DNA from: Paenibacillus sp. Marseille-Q4541
GTDB lineage: Bacteria > Bacillota > Bacilli > Paenibacillales > Paenibacillaceae
Assembly (NCBI RefSeq): GCF_018310695.1
Contig: NZ_JAGXCY010000012.1
Coordinates: forward strand, 62,001 to 126,000
Reading direction: 5' to 3'
DNA length: 64,000 nt
The position numbers were made by a program, and so were the translations under genes. The notes under the pieces are model-generated. The model was not told where the DNA came from. It did no database searches and was given only the letters and a program-made list of their open reading frames with translations. Shown here piece by piece: positions 28,908-38,035 of this stretch; the stretch's first letter is position 1; every line of letters begins with the position of its first letter.

Positions 28908-29384
28908 ATGAAAAAATGGTTCAGCACGAAACGTACTTTTATGGTCTTGATGGCTTTTACTTTGTTATTCTCGACGCTAGCAATTCCTGATAACGCAGAT
29001 GCACGCCGCGGTGGCGGTGGTTTTAAATCAGGTACGAAATCATATCAAAATAATCCAAGCCGTTCTGACAGCAATAGCAATTCAACTTCAAATACAAAAA
29101 ATAACAGTACGAACAATACAACAGGTGCAGCTGCCAAGAAACCTGGGTTCTTTAGCGGTGGATCTTTGATGAAAGGTCTTATGATCGGTGGTCTCGCAGG
29201 TATGCTGTTTGGAGGACTCTTTGGTAACATGGGCTTCTTCGGTGAACTGCTTGGACTTGCAATTAACATTCTAGCAATTTATGTACTCGTTATGCTTGGA
29301 GTAGGAATCTACAGATCCATCAAGAAACGTCGTCAAGAAAACGAAAGAGCTCGTGATATTAACGGCGGAAACGGACGGTACTAA
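28908..29384 (+). CDS. Secreted/membrane protein with Asn/Ser-rich linker
   Basis: 158 residues. An N-terminal signal peptide (TFMVLMAFTLLFSTLAIPDNADA) is followed by an RRGGGGF segment, an Asn/Ser/Thr-rich linker (about 42-75), a Gly-rich hydrophobic hairpin (GLMIGGLAGMLFGGLFGNMGFFGELLGLAINILAIYVLVMLGVG, split over two helices) and a basic tail. The layout recalls the N-terminal part of bacterial Tim44-like proteins, but the Tim44 domain is missing. Function unknown. A six-nucleotide gap links it to the next gene. Confidence 0.65.
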   Translation: MKKWFSTKRTFMVLMAFTLLFSTLAIPDNADARRGGGGFKSGTKSYQNNPSRSDSNSNSTSNTKNNSTNNTTGAAAKKPGFFSGGSLMKGLMIGGLAGMLFGGLFGNMGFFGELLGLAINILAIYVLVMLGVGIYRSIKKRRQENERARDINGGNGRY

Positions 29385-29389
29385 GATTT

Positions 29390-29668
29390 ATGGTTATTAC
29401 AATGGATGAAATCGTAAATGCAATATGCCTTCATACTGCTGAACGGAAACAAATACAACCCACCGAAGTTCAGGTTGAACTGAGCTGGGATGAAGATACA
29501 GGATACAGTGCTGAGGTATGGGCGCAAGGTCGCAACCAATTCCTCGTTGAAGCGAATATGATTGAAGCCATTCTCCGTTATGTTCATCAAGAGTATAATA
29601 TCCGCGCTTATCGTGAAGATGTTAGCCTTGAACTTGATGAAGAGATTACGGCAACCATTCGTAGTTAA
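29390..29668 (+). CDS. YxcD-like DUF2653 protein
   Basis: 92 residues. The pattern MDEIVNAICLHTAERK, VEVQVELSWDEDTGYSAEVWAQGR (approximate) and LVEANMIEAILRYVHQEYN fits the DUF2653/YxcD family of small acidic cytoplasmic proteins of unknown role. It is the second gene after the Asn-rich membrane protein and both end at the strong terminator that follows. An alternative start is the internal ATG 12 nt downstream. Confidence 0.7.
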   Translation: MVITMDEIVNAICLHTAERKQIQPTEVQVELSWDEDTGYSAEVWAQGRNQFLVEANMIEAILRYVHQEYNIRAYREDVSLELDEEITATIRS

Positions 29669-29687
29669 TCCTTACTAAAAAATAAAA

Positions 29688-29737
29688 AAGGCTGCTCTTG
29701 GGTCATCAATAATGACGCTGAGAACAGCCTTTTTTTA
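29688..29737 (+). terminator. Terminator after the YxcD-like gene
   Basis: Stem AAGGCTGCTCTTGGGTCAT / ATGACGCTGAGAACAGCCTT (imperfect) followed by TTTTTTT on the plus strand. Confidence 0.85.
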
Positions 29738-29837
29738 TTTTTAGAAGTGAAAGAGGCGAATCAAAAATATAAGAAAAGAATACATTTATAGAAAGTAGAA
29801 TAGTCTTAGTCCACGGATATTAGAAACTTTAAGTTGA

Positions 29838-29866
29838 TTGAACATAATTGGTATGTAATGTAAAAT
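29838..29866 (+). promoter_or_regulatory. Promoter of the RRNPP receptor gene
   Basis: TTGAAC (29838-29843), 17-nt spacer, TAAAAT (29861-29866), about 30 nt before the start codon. No other gene lies between the terminator at 29737 and this promoter. Confidence 0.55.
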
Positions 29867-29896
29867 AAAGGAATTACAGAGTTGAGGAGAGATGCC

Positions 29897-30775
29897 TTGG
29901 TGTTTGAATACTACGATCATACCGAGCCGCTTGATCTAGATACACTCGTTGAAATGATAAAGATGCATTATGCATTTGAGAACTGGGAAAAAGTGATCTT
30001 ATTATCAAACGATTTGCTTGACTCTGCTAAAGAAATTCATAAAGAGCTTTCAAAACTGGATGATACAGATAAAACCTTCAGTAAACACATTATTTTTTAT
30101 TTTGGATACAGCTACCTCATGACGGGTCTCTCCTATCAAAAACTGAGGCAATATGCAAAAGCGAAAGAGTATATTTCTTACTACTCAGACCTCAGCTGGT
30201 TACATGATTCCACCGAAACCGGTGAACGAATTATCAATGATTTTCATTTTTTCTCCCAAGCGAATTCGTTAACCATTGAAGTGCTAGGTGGGAACCAATT
30301 ACAGATTCCAGAGTACATTGAGTTTCTTGATGGTAACCCTAAGCAAGTTCTGCCAGGTCTGATCACGATTTTAGAGTCAGCTATTAACTATGATTACAAT
30401 GTTGACGAAGAACTCTCTTATTTGAACAAACATATTCAGGATTACCGAATGTATGAAGAGAAGGTCAGCGGGTCTTATTACTTGTCTTATCAGTACATGC
30501 TTGCCCTATATCATCAAAAAAACGGTAAGATTTCGGAAGCAATAGACATTACTTTACACATGCTGCTGGCTTCTGATAAACTAAAAAATGATAAGTATTT
30601 CAAAAAGGCAATTTCCTTATTCGAAGTACTTAGAACACACGCATCCGTCTCTCAGCTAAAAATGTGTTATGATTTATTGAATGATATTATTTTTAAGGGA
30701 GAAATGATTAATGAAGAAAACATTAATTTCCGCAACAATCCTGCTGGGACTGATCATCGGTATTACCTTACCTAA
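29897..30775 (+). CDS. RRNPP-type TPR peptide receptor (AloR-like)
   Basis: About 292 residues. Start taken as TTG 29897 (or GTG 29900), 6-9 nt after GAGGAG; the longest frame to 29882 begins in the RBS. The whole protein is helical, with TPR-like repeats: FENWEKVILLSNDLLDSAKE, GLSYQKLRQYAKAKEYISYYS, ALYHQKNGKISEAIDITLHML. No N-terminal HTH is recognisable, so it resembles Rap- or AloR-type receptors rather than PlcR. Its 3' end overlaps a small exported-peptide gene in another frame, the hallmark of RRNPP quorum-sensing cassettes. The mature peptide would return to the cytoplasm and alter its activity. Confidence 0.75.
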   Translation: MVFEYYDHTEPLDLDTLVEMIKMHYAFENWEKVILLSNDLLDSAKEIHKELSKLDDTDKTFSKHIIFYFGYSYLMTGLSYQKLRQYAKAKEYISYYSDLSWLHDSTETGERIINDFHFFSQANSLTIEVLGGNQLQIPEYIEFLDGNPKQVLPGLITILESAINYDYNVDEELSYLNKHIQDYRMYEEKVSGSYYLSYQYMLALYHQKNGKISEAIDITLHMLLASDKLKNDKYFKKAISLFEVLRTHASVSQLKMCYDLLNDIIFKGEMINEENINFRNNPAGTDHRYYLT

Positions 30776-30827
30776 CAGTGCTGCTTTGATTCAACCTTTC
30801 AACCATGGCGCCGACTACGAAGGCTAA
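30711..30827 (+). CDS. Quorum-sensing pre-peptide (AloP/Phr-like)
   Basis: 38 residues: MKKT start, a hydrophobic export segment (LISATILLGLIIGITL), then PNSAALIQPFNHGADYEG at the C-terminus. RBS AAGGGAG precedes the ATG. It overlaps the receptor gene by 65 nt in a different frame. It has the make-up of a secreted pre-peptide whose last 6-10 residues are released as the signal. The HG-containing, Gly-ending tail resembles Paenibacillus AloP peptides as I recall them. Maturation is inferred. Confidence 0.75.
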   Translation: MKKTLISATILLGLIIGITLPNSAALIQPFNHGADYEG

Positions 30828-30898
30828 AAAGCAGGAATAGGGGCAACTAGAAGCTTATACATAATAATTTTATAGAATATATTAGACTTAATTGCAAA

Positions 30899-30965
30899 CA
30901 GCCCATGAACTTCTATCTCATGTACCGTGGTTAAGAACCATGTAGTTGAGTTAGCTCATGGGCTA
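30899..30965. terminator. Long imperfect hairpin between convergent genes
   Basis: AGCCCATGAACT ... AGCTCATGGGCT form the outer stem and TGGTT-AAG-AACCA the inner one, about 65 nt in all, with short T-tracts outside. It lies between the plus-strand peptide gene and the minus-strand yyaL and could stop both. Confidence 0.6.
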
Positions 30966-30990
30966 TTTGTATTGACAACAATGAACATAC

Positions 30991-33116
30991 TTATCTGCTG
31001 GCTCTCATTGCTTCTCTCACTTCTTCTGTCGTCGTCAGGGGCGCTTTGCAGCTAAAATTGTGGCATATATACACGGTGGCTTCTCCGTTTACTGCCTTCT
31101 TATCTTGCAGCGTAGGAATCAACTGATATATCTCCCCCGATTCTTCTTCATAAACAATCAAGAGGGCCGCATCCGGTGCATACGATTTTTGCGCGATGGC
31201 AATCATCTCCTGCATTTTTATATCCTTCCGCTTACCTGTTATAACAATCTCTTTACCACCTTGTAGTCCATAAGACATTCCAGTGAGATACAGTGCATGA
31301 CCTGCAGGATAATAACTCGCTTCCCCTGCGAATGCATGCAAGTGTTCTTGTGCGAAGTGAAGCAGTTCCATGTCTTGGGTCATCGCCGCCCATTTCGTGA
31401 GCAGAACAGCAAGTACCGAGTTTCCAGCCGGTAGTGCCCCATCATAGAACTCTTTACCTTGCAGAAGTGGTTCTTCGCTATCTTTTCCTGTGAAGTAGAA
31501 TCCACCTCTTTCCTCGTCCCAGAAGAGAGCAAAAAGATCATCTTTTACATCAAGCGCCTTCGCTAAATAAGAAACTTTGCCCGTCGCTTCGTACAATTCC
31601 GTAAGTCCCCAAGCAAGGTAAGCATAATCATCCAGATGTCCGGCATATTTCATTTCACCATCACGATAACGTGACATTAATCTTCCATCTTCTCTCCGCA
31701 AGGTTGACCAAATAAAATCGGCTGCTTTCTCAGCTGCTTCAGCATACCCGTGATTCTGAAGAGCTTTCGCACCTTTGGCTAAGGCCGCAATCATCAGACC
31801 ATTCCAAGCCGTCAATATCTTATCATCCTTGAAAGGATGAATTCTTTGTTCTCTATAAGCAAATAACTTCTCCCGTGCTTCCTCCAGCAAATTCTGCTGG
31901 GCAAGGGGATTCATTCCTCGAAGTTCTGCATTTTCCCTAGGAAGACCTTTCAGCAGGTTAGGGATGCTTTTTCCTTCAAAATTTCCACCCGGCTCAATCC
32001 CGTAAACGTTACAATATCGGTGCATTTCTTCTACCCCAAGAGCATCTTCAATCTCTTCACGGGAAAACACATAAAATTTGCCTTCAACTCCTTCGGAGTC
32101 AGCATCTTCTGCCGAGTAAAAAGCTCCCTCTGGAGATGTCATATCACGCAGAACATAAGTAAAGATGGATTCGGCTACTTCAGCATACAGTTGCTTTTCA
32201 GTCAACTGGTATGCTTCTAGATAGGCTAATGCAAGTAGCGCGTTATCATAGAGCATTTTTTCAAAATGAGGAATCAGCCATCTCTGATCTGTCGCATATC
32301 TTGAGAAGCCAAAACCTACGTGATCATATATTCCACCCTGGTACATACGAATCAGCGTAGTTTCGACCATTTCAAGTGCTTTACCCTCTCCATATACTTT
32401 ATAGTAATTCATCAAAAACATCAGGTTATGGGGGGATGGAAATTTCGGTTCGTCTCCAAATCCTCCGTATTCCTCATCAAAAGATTGCTCAAACTGCCGA
32501 TATGCACGGTGCAGCAGTTCTTCCTCTACCGTACCTGGTATATGTTCCATCATTTTTTTATTTATTTCCGTTACAATTTGTTCACTCATTTCCAAGATCG
32601 ACTCAGAGTTCGCTGACCACTTCTGCTGTATCTGGGATAGTACATCCATGAGTCCGATCTGGCCCATCTTGCGATGTTTCGGAAAATAAGTCCCTGCATA
32701 AAACGGCTTCTGATCCGGTGCAAGTAGCACGGTAAGCGGCCAGCCGCCAGACCCAGTTAATGCCTGACATACGGACATGTAGTAGTTATCTATATCCGGT
32801 CGCTCTTCTCTATCGACCTTGATGGATACATAGTGTTCATTCAGATAGTCTGCAACTTCCTGATCTTCGAAAGATTCCTTCTCCATGACATGACACCAAT
32901 GACAAGTTCTTATTTTATACCCATTAGTTAGCCCGAAGGCTAACTATAGCCTACAGATAAGAAAACAGGTTTGCCCTCTCTCTGTGCTTTCTGGAATGCT
33001 TCAGCTCCCCATGGGTACCAGTCTACTGGATTATTGGCATGTTGAAGCAAGTACGGTGATTTCTCGTTAATGAGACGGTTGGGTCTACGTTTATGTTTTT
33101 CAGTTGAGTCCATCAT
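30991..33116 (-). pseudogene. yyaL: YyaL-type thioredoxin-domain/AGE-like protein, interrupted
   Basis: The 5' part (33116 to 32943, RBS GAGAGGA) encodes [25 protein letters not shown] and FLSVGYS, then TAG. The 3' part resumes with TCHWCHVM-EKESF and runs 630 residues to 30991. The family is a thioredoxin-like domain (DUF255, CHWCH motif) fused to an (alpha/alpha)6 barrel of the AGE/mannosidase type: WPLTVLLAPDQKPFYAGTYFP, HFEKMLYDNALLALAYLEAY, KILTAWNGLMIAALA. Apart from the 35-nt insert at 32908-32942 both parts look intact and typical. The insert adds a stop and a frameshift, so only an ATG-started fragment lacking CHWCH could be made unless ribosomes pass the insert. Confidence 0.85.
32908..32945 (-). 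other. 35-nt insert with perfect UUCG hairpin inside yyaL
   Basis: Between the Ser codon of GYS (32943-32945) and the Thr codon of TCHWCH (32905-32907) lie 35 nt (32908-32942) that the family never encodes. The insert begins with TAG and, together with the Ser codon, makes AGTTAGCC-TTCG-GGCTAACT, an 8-bp perfect stem with a C(UUCG)G tetraloop. A further stop (TAA) and an A-rich stretch (GGGTATAAAATAAGA) follow. No target duplication is seen. A transposition scar, a slipped recombination product, or a translational-bypass element are all possible. Confidence 0.8.
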
Positions 33117-33145
33117 ATTTGTCGCGTCCTCTCTAGTGCAAAATA
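33117..33145. other. Host/phage junction (candidate attachment region)
   Basis: Codons and gene content change here from host yyaL (start 33116, RBS about 33122-33132) to an AT-rich phage gene ending at 33172 with its terminator. The att core must lie in or near CTAGAGAGGACGCGACAAAT (minus strand). No integrase is in view and the other junction is outside the window, so the exact core cannot be set. Confidence 0.4.
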
Positions 33146-33173
33146 AAAAACAGGGAGAAAAGATCTCCCTGTT
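33141..33173 (-). terminator. Terminator at the phage left end
   Basis: Minus strand: perfect 10-bp stem AACAGGGAGA / TCTCCCTGTT, loop TCTT, then TTTTATTTTG. It overlaps the stop of the last phage gene and insulates yyaL from phage transcription. Confidence 0.9.
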
Positions 33174-33339
33174 ATAATTTACCCTGTCTTATTAGCTCGT
33201 TAAACACTCTGTTTAAATTCTTTCTAGCTTCATCAGAAGGCTCGTTCATTGATTTTATGTATATTTTTGATCCATCTTTAAATGTGATTAACTTGTATCC
33301 GTCTTCCTCTAAACTAATTGTTGTTACTTCATCATCCAT
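33172..33339 (-). CDS. Small phage protein, 55 aa
   Basis: Starts at ATG 33339 after AGAGGTG (7 nt). Sequence: [31 protein letters not shown], then a Lys/Arg-rich helix ([15 protein letters not shown]). No family recognised. Last gene of the leftward phage transcription unit. Confidence 0.7.
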   Translation of the reverse strand: MDDEVTTISLEEDGYKLITFKDGSKIYIKSMNEPSDEARKNLNRVFNELIRQGKL

Positions 33340-33391
33340 TCTTATCACCTCTAACTTATACCTACTCCCCTCGCAATTTGTCCTATTCGTA

Positions 33392-33904
33392 TTACTTCAT
33401 CTTTTTAATCTTTTCTTTATCCCAATCAATGAGATTCTTTTTTATAAGGTATGTTAAAGCTACAGCAAACGAATCTGATTCATCTTCATTGTTAAATTCT
33501 ATTTTCGGATATATCTTATGTATTGTGTCCTGGACATATTTCTTCGTCGCGTCCCCACGGCATATAGCTTCTTTTACTGATTTAGGAGGATAATAAATTT
33601 GCTCATAATCGTGGAACAATTTATTGACTACACCATGAACTCTATAAATAACTTGTGTACTTGTGTTAAATCTGCTGAACCCTCGTTCGATAGTAACAAC
33701 TTCGGGTTGATACTCTTTACGAATCTTTATTAATTCATCTTCTATGTATTTTAATTTCTGACCATGAGTAGCTGATTTCTTGAAATGTGATGTCGAAATA
33801 CTAGTGATCAACACAGGTTGTAAGCTTTCCAAATCAAAAATAGTTAGTCCAGTACATTCCATCGATAAGTCAAATCCATATAGGCTTCTAATCAGACTTA
33901 TCAC
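33392..33904 (-). CDS. RuvC-like Holliday-junction resolvase
   Basis: 170 residues from the GTG at 33904. The RNase H-like fold of RuvC is suggested by YGFDLSMECTGLTIFD (first catalytic Asp), EVVTIERGFSRFNTST (Glu) and the C-terminal NNEDESDSFAVALTYLIKK (Asp pair). Phage RuvC-like enzymes resolve branched DNA before packaging. It overlaps the end of the upstream small gene by 17 nt. Cleavage specificity cannot be told. Confidence 0.75.
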   Translation of the reverse strand: MISLIRSLYGFDLSMECTGLTIFDLESLQPVLITSISTSHFKKSATHGQKLKYIEDELIKIRKEYQPEVVTIERGFSRFNTSTQVIYRVHGVVNKLFHDYEQIYYPPKSVKEAICRGDATKKYVQDTIHKIYPKIEFNNEDESDSFAVALTYLIKKNLIDWDKEKIKKMK

Positions 33905-34106
33905 CACTTTCGTGTATAGATGACAATCTATTATTGATATAATCATTAATTCTCTTATCGTGGTACTCCGCTATCTTTTCTTTCTGTTTAAGGGTAATCA
34001 GCCCTTCCTCGTAATAATTTTCTATATAAACATGCATGTAATCTTGCACAACCTTCATAAAATTCAGCTCACTGTTAACTAAAAACTCATAATTATAATC
34101 CTTCAG
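33888..34106 (-). CDS. Small phage protein, apparent CTG start
   Basis: 72 residues if initiated at CTG 34106: GGAG, then TAATAAT, then CTG AAG GAT. An upstream extension in this frame lies wholly inside the preceding gene and has no RBS. Content: FLVNSELNFMKVVQDYMHVYIENYYEEGLITL (helical, no motif). Function unknown. One of several phage genes with a near-cognate start. Confidence 0.55.
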   Translation of the reverse strand: MKDYNYEFLVNSELNFMKVVQDYMHVYIENYYEEGLITLKQKEKIAEYHDKRINDYINNRLSSIHESGDKSD

Positions 34107-34110
34107 ATTA

Positions 34111-34347
34111 TTACTCCTCTCCTGGTAATACCGTTTTAGCTTCAACTGCTTTCCTAATACAGCTATATGTGTCGTGTACATTCATCCCATATATCTCTAC
34201 CACTTCACCAGACATCAGATCATAATTTGTTATATCTTGTTCGCATCCACTACAAGTTGAGTAATATGTTTCTTCTGTTTCTTGCTCAGAAAATCTATGT
34301 ATGTGGTAATCCGACTCAAACCTATCCAAATTCGTATTATAATTCAT
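34111..34347 (-). CDS. Small phage protein with CxxC pair
   Basis: 78 residues, ATG 34347 with a weak RBS (AAGAGA). STCSGCEQDI gives a CxxC and a third Cys follows at SCIRKA; it may bind zinc or be a redox pair. Function unknown. It overlaps the preceding short gene by 11 nt. Confidence 0.65.
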   Translation of the reverse strand: MNYNTNLDRFESDYHIHRFSEQETEETYYSTCSGCEQDITNYDLMSGEVVEIYGMNVHDTYSCIRKAVEAKTVLPGEE

Positions 34348-34465
34348 TATTTTTATCTCTTAATAATTTTAATAAAGCAAATTCCAATAGTTCTTTATAC
34401 TCTCTATCTGTTAATTTTTTTTCTAATAATTCTTCAAGCTTAACTTTACTTAGTTGATCACTCAT
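34337..34465 (-). CDS. Small helical phage protein, 42 aa
   Basis: ATG 34465 after AAGGAG. Sequence: SDQLSKVKLEELLEKKLTDR, EYKELLEFALLKLLRDK; strongly helical and charged. It overlaps the end of the polymerase gene by 8 nt, suggesting coupled translation. Function unknown. Confidence 0.65.
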   Translation of the reverse strand: MSDQLSKVKLEELLEKKLTDREYKELLEFALLKLLRDKNNEL

Positions 34466-37400
34466 TTTCATTCTCCTTAATGATGTATTTTTTGTATTCT
34501 GTAATCCACTGTTCTTTTTGATCTGTAGCAACAAAGTTCCCGTTACCATCTGGTACTTTTTTAAATTCATTCTTGTGTCCCAGAAGTTGAATTAAATCTC
34601 CAACTACAATTTGAGTTTCCTTATTTCTCGTATTGAATAGCTTCTTACTCATTTTGAATACCTTCTCTGCTCCTTTATTAAGGTTGTAGAGAGTAAGTTT
34701 AGGTGAGTATTTAGTATCAATCTCAGTAACCACACACCAACTCAAATCCATGTTTGGATAGGTTAATTCACAATAACCTAATAATTCTTTCTGGAACATG
34801 ATAATTTCATTAGGAAGAAGTTTTAGATCATTATCTTTGGATAGCTCTATCTCCATCTTTCTTAATTCTTCTAATCTCTTTGCTTTTGTCTGATCAACAT
34901 AAGTCTTCTTATACTTAAACTCACCATTTTGGAATTCGTCATATAACTTTAGCAGATATCCGCTATTCCCAAACATATCGAAATAATCTAATCTAATGAG
35001 AATATCAAGATGTTTTTTGTTTACAGACGTATCAGCTATATCAATTAACAAATCAATAAATTAATCATATGTATTCTTACCAAGTTCATATAAATCCTCA
35101 GCAACTTTAGCACTCATATTTTTAATTCCTGATAAATCTGAATAAATTATATTTGCTTCCTCATTAGCAACAAATCCTCGGTTATCAGCGCCGAATTTAA
35201 TTCCTCCATCTTTAATGCCAAATCCACGTTGCATCTCTTCTTTAAGTAGGGCAACTTTGTCTTTATTCTTTTTTAGTGAAAAGTGACGCAAGAGTGTCTC
35301 ATAAAAGTAAATTGGATAGTGGCTTTTTAGATAAGCACAATATACTGAGTCAAGTGCGTAACTATATGCGTGACTCGCATTAAAGCCGTAACCGGAGGAG
35401 TCTTCTATAATACGCCATACTTTTTCACTCATTTCTTGAGCTTCATCTACTGTAACTTTTTCTTTATCAAGTATTTTATTCGAGAATCCTTTTATAAATC
35501 GTTCTTTTAACGGTTTAACAACTTCGGGTTTCTTTTTACTAATTGCTTTAATGATTCCGTAAGTTTCATCTGATGGGAATCCAGCATAACTAAGCGTTGC
35601 CATTGTTTGCTCTTGATACAATACGAAAGAGTTTGGCATCTCCTCAGTCTGTATAAGATCATCAAAACTGCTAATACCATATGAGAAAGGAATTCTGGCT
35701 TCAAATGTTGGATACATTGATTTAAAAGATGGTCTAATAGCTGCGATGAAAGCTGTTAACTCAGAAATATTTATAGGCTTAAATTTCTTTGCTTTCTGTG
35801 TTGTTGAATATTTTTCTACTTGGTTAACTCCAACTGTTAATCCCTGTGCGTATATATCCCATACCTTTTTATTGTCCCTTATTACCTCTAATAGTTCCGT
35901 CTCACTATGTATTTGCTTGTTTAAGCGTTTGTATATATCATGTGTAGTTTTTGCAACGTCTACTTTAAGCAGATCATTCTTTAAGAACTTGAAACGTTCA
36001 GCGATATCACCATCAATTAGTGAAGCGATAACTTCCTTTTTTGTAGATTCACTCTTTATTCTTATTAAGCCTATCTCCTCACGAATATTGCCTTGATAAA
36101 GTAAATGCGCACAAGGGTGAGGTTTTTTATCCGATATGATTCCTGTATACTTTTCACTCTCTTTGATTAGATCATGATATTTTTCTTCGACATAATCATA
36201 AACGTCGATTAGATCTTGTTCGTCTTCATCGGCATACTTTAATTCCTTCTCATACTTATCTAGCTGCTTAGTAATTTCATTTGCTATATCGAAATCTAAA
36301 TTTTGCGATTTTGCATATAGCTTAAATCCTGACTTCTTTTTAAATGTTCCGAAAGCAATCATGGGAAAAGCATGTCCTTCTCCCAAGATAGTGTTTTGTG
36401 CTTCAATGAATACTTCTGGATTTCCTAAATTTAAATCTAGGTCTGGTAAGCTTTTCGTCTCAAGAATACGACTCTCGCTCATAAACCGTTCAGGATAAAG
36501 TTTAACTGGTGCTGCTATCCTATCTACCTTTGAAAATCCAAGTAGCGTGTTGGTGTAGAATGACACACCTGAGCCACGTCCAGTTGAAGTAATAATCCCT
36601 CCATTTTTAGTAGCTTCTTTTACAATTTCATAATCGATAAGAAAGTAATCAGACATCCCAGTATTGACTACTACCTGCCCTTCTTTTCTTATTTCATCTA
36701 AATAATGTGGATATTTTTCTGGACTAATCTTTGTTCTGGCTTCCTTCCACTGAGTGTTAAGAAGTTTTTTATATTTGTCGTCCTTTTCAGTCTGAGTTAG
36801 TTCAGGATATAAAGTAGGAAGTTTGATGTCCTTACTAAATACTTTTATAATGTCAGAATCATAATCGTCAAAATCCATGAATGTTAGTGTATTTTTAATT
36901 GATTTATCAATCTGTTCTTCAGTTAAAATGCCTTGATCCATAAATCTATTTTTCAATGTTTCTCCATCAGGATAGTCCATAAACCATCCTTCCTCATTTT
37001 CGTACACAATTCCTTTTGCTTCTAGTACAGCATCTCTATCCTTTGATTGTTCAGGGTATATGAAATGGCTATCACAACCCGCAATTAACTCTATGTTATG
37101 CGCATTTGATAATTTTAAGATTCTCTTATGTAATTCTCTTTGTGTATCTGTATGATGTGCTTGAACTTCTAACATAAAGTTTTTTCCGAAATAAGAATTT
37201 AAATCAAGGACAATATTTTCAATGTCGTCATATTGCCAGAAAGCAATGCAAGCACTAGTAACGAAGACTTCATTAGGATCTAATGTAGATATTAAATCTA
37301 GATCAATACGTGGCTTATAGTAATACCCTGTCTCATTGGCTTCAGATAGGATACGATTAATATCTCGTCGTCCCTTTTCTGACTTAGCAAATAAGCACAT

Positions 37401-37658
37401 ATGTCCATTTGTATTATCCTTTTCAAATCTATCTTTAACCCAGTACGCTTCAGTTCCAAATATAAACTTTAACCCATTCTTTTTAGCTACATCATAAGTA
37501 TCAAAATATCGTCCCTGGAATCCATGTTCCATACTGGATATAATTTTGTGATCTAATTCCTTTGTTCTATGTACATAATCTTTCAGCTTGACTGAGCAGT
37601 CAGGAGTGAAGATATTACTATAGTCTTCATGCCTGTGGTAATTGCAAAATATGCACAA
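34458..37658 (-). CDS. Phage DNA polymerase III alpha (DnaE type), with in-frame TAA
   Basis: About 1,066 codons in a single frame. The start is probably TTG 37658, 11 nt after AAAGGAG. Domains in order: PHP (CNYHRHEDYSNIF and FIFGTEAYW, about 1-210), C-family palm with STGRGSGVSFYTNTLLG and SLPDLDLN (catalytic Asp pair), fingers with GFNASHAYSYALDS, then the tandem HhH/C-terminal part. A TAA at 35061-35063 follows KNTYD; the same frame resumes at once with FIDLLIDIADTS and continues for nearly 200 residues as expected for DnaE (LDILIRLDYFDMFG). Either the nonsense codon truncates the enzyme after its palm and fingers, it is read through, translation restarts at TTG 35051, or it is a sequence error. 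It should be the replicative polymerase. Confidence 0.85.
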
Positions 37659-37717
37659 TAATTGTCCAACTCCTTTCATGTTTTAAATCTAAACTATGTA
37701 TGTAGGCAAAAGCCTAC

Positions 37718-38035
37718 TTAATCAAGTAATGAATCAATAGCCTTATCTAAATCAATATCCTCTTCTACTTTTTCAAGTTTAATATGTGAAGGCTTGATCT
37801 CTAACTCAACATCTCTAACATGTGCTTTATGTTGTGGCATGATTGAAGTTTGAGTTTCATACAGCTGTTCAGCATAAAACAATGGTGTTCTACCCTCACG
37901 AGTAAAAAAGAATTGTCTCAATGCTTCTCTCACAATATAACTTTGATCATAATGATTAGGTATTTTACTGAAAGCTTGCTTTAGATCCTCATCTTTACCT
38001 TTTCGGAGTTTGGCTCTCGCATAATCTACTTCCAT
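37718..38035 (-). CDS. Small partner of the actin-like segregation protein
   Basis: 105 residues. It overlaps the actin-like gene by 10 nt and follows it, the usual place for a ParR/AlfB-type DNA-binding adaptor. The first half (YARAKLRKGKDEDLKQAFSKIP, YIVREALRQFFF) looks like a ribbon-helix-helix-type module, the second half is acidic (LEKVEEDIDLDKAIDSLLD), which could bind the filament. Assigned from position and charge pattern, not from a clear family match. Confidence 0.6.
   Translation of the reverse strand: MEVDYARAKLRKGKDEDLKQAFSKIPNHYDQSYIVREALRQFFFTREGRTPLFYAEQLYETQTSIMPQHKAHVRDVELEIKPSHIKLEKVEEDIDLDKAIDSLLD

Noticed and set aside
29750-29896. Missing HTH domain upstream of the RRNPP receptor
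   Set aside because: The stretch holds only a promoter and RBS; no frame encodes an HTH, even allowing frameshifts, so an HTH-less receptor is more likely than a truncation.
32881-32950. Self-splicing intron as explanation of the yyaL insert
   Set aside because: 35 nt is far too short, and it has no group I or group II boundary signals.
33257-33593. Plus-strand frames in the phage left end
   Set aside because: Antisense to the small gene and the RuvC-like gene; hydrophobic low-complexity translations typical of AT-rich antisense frames.
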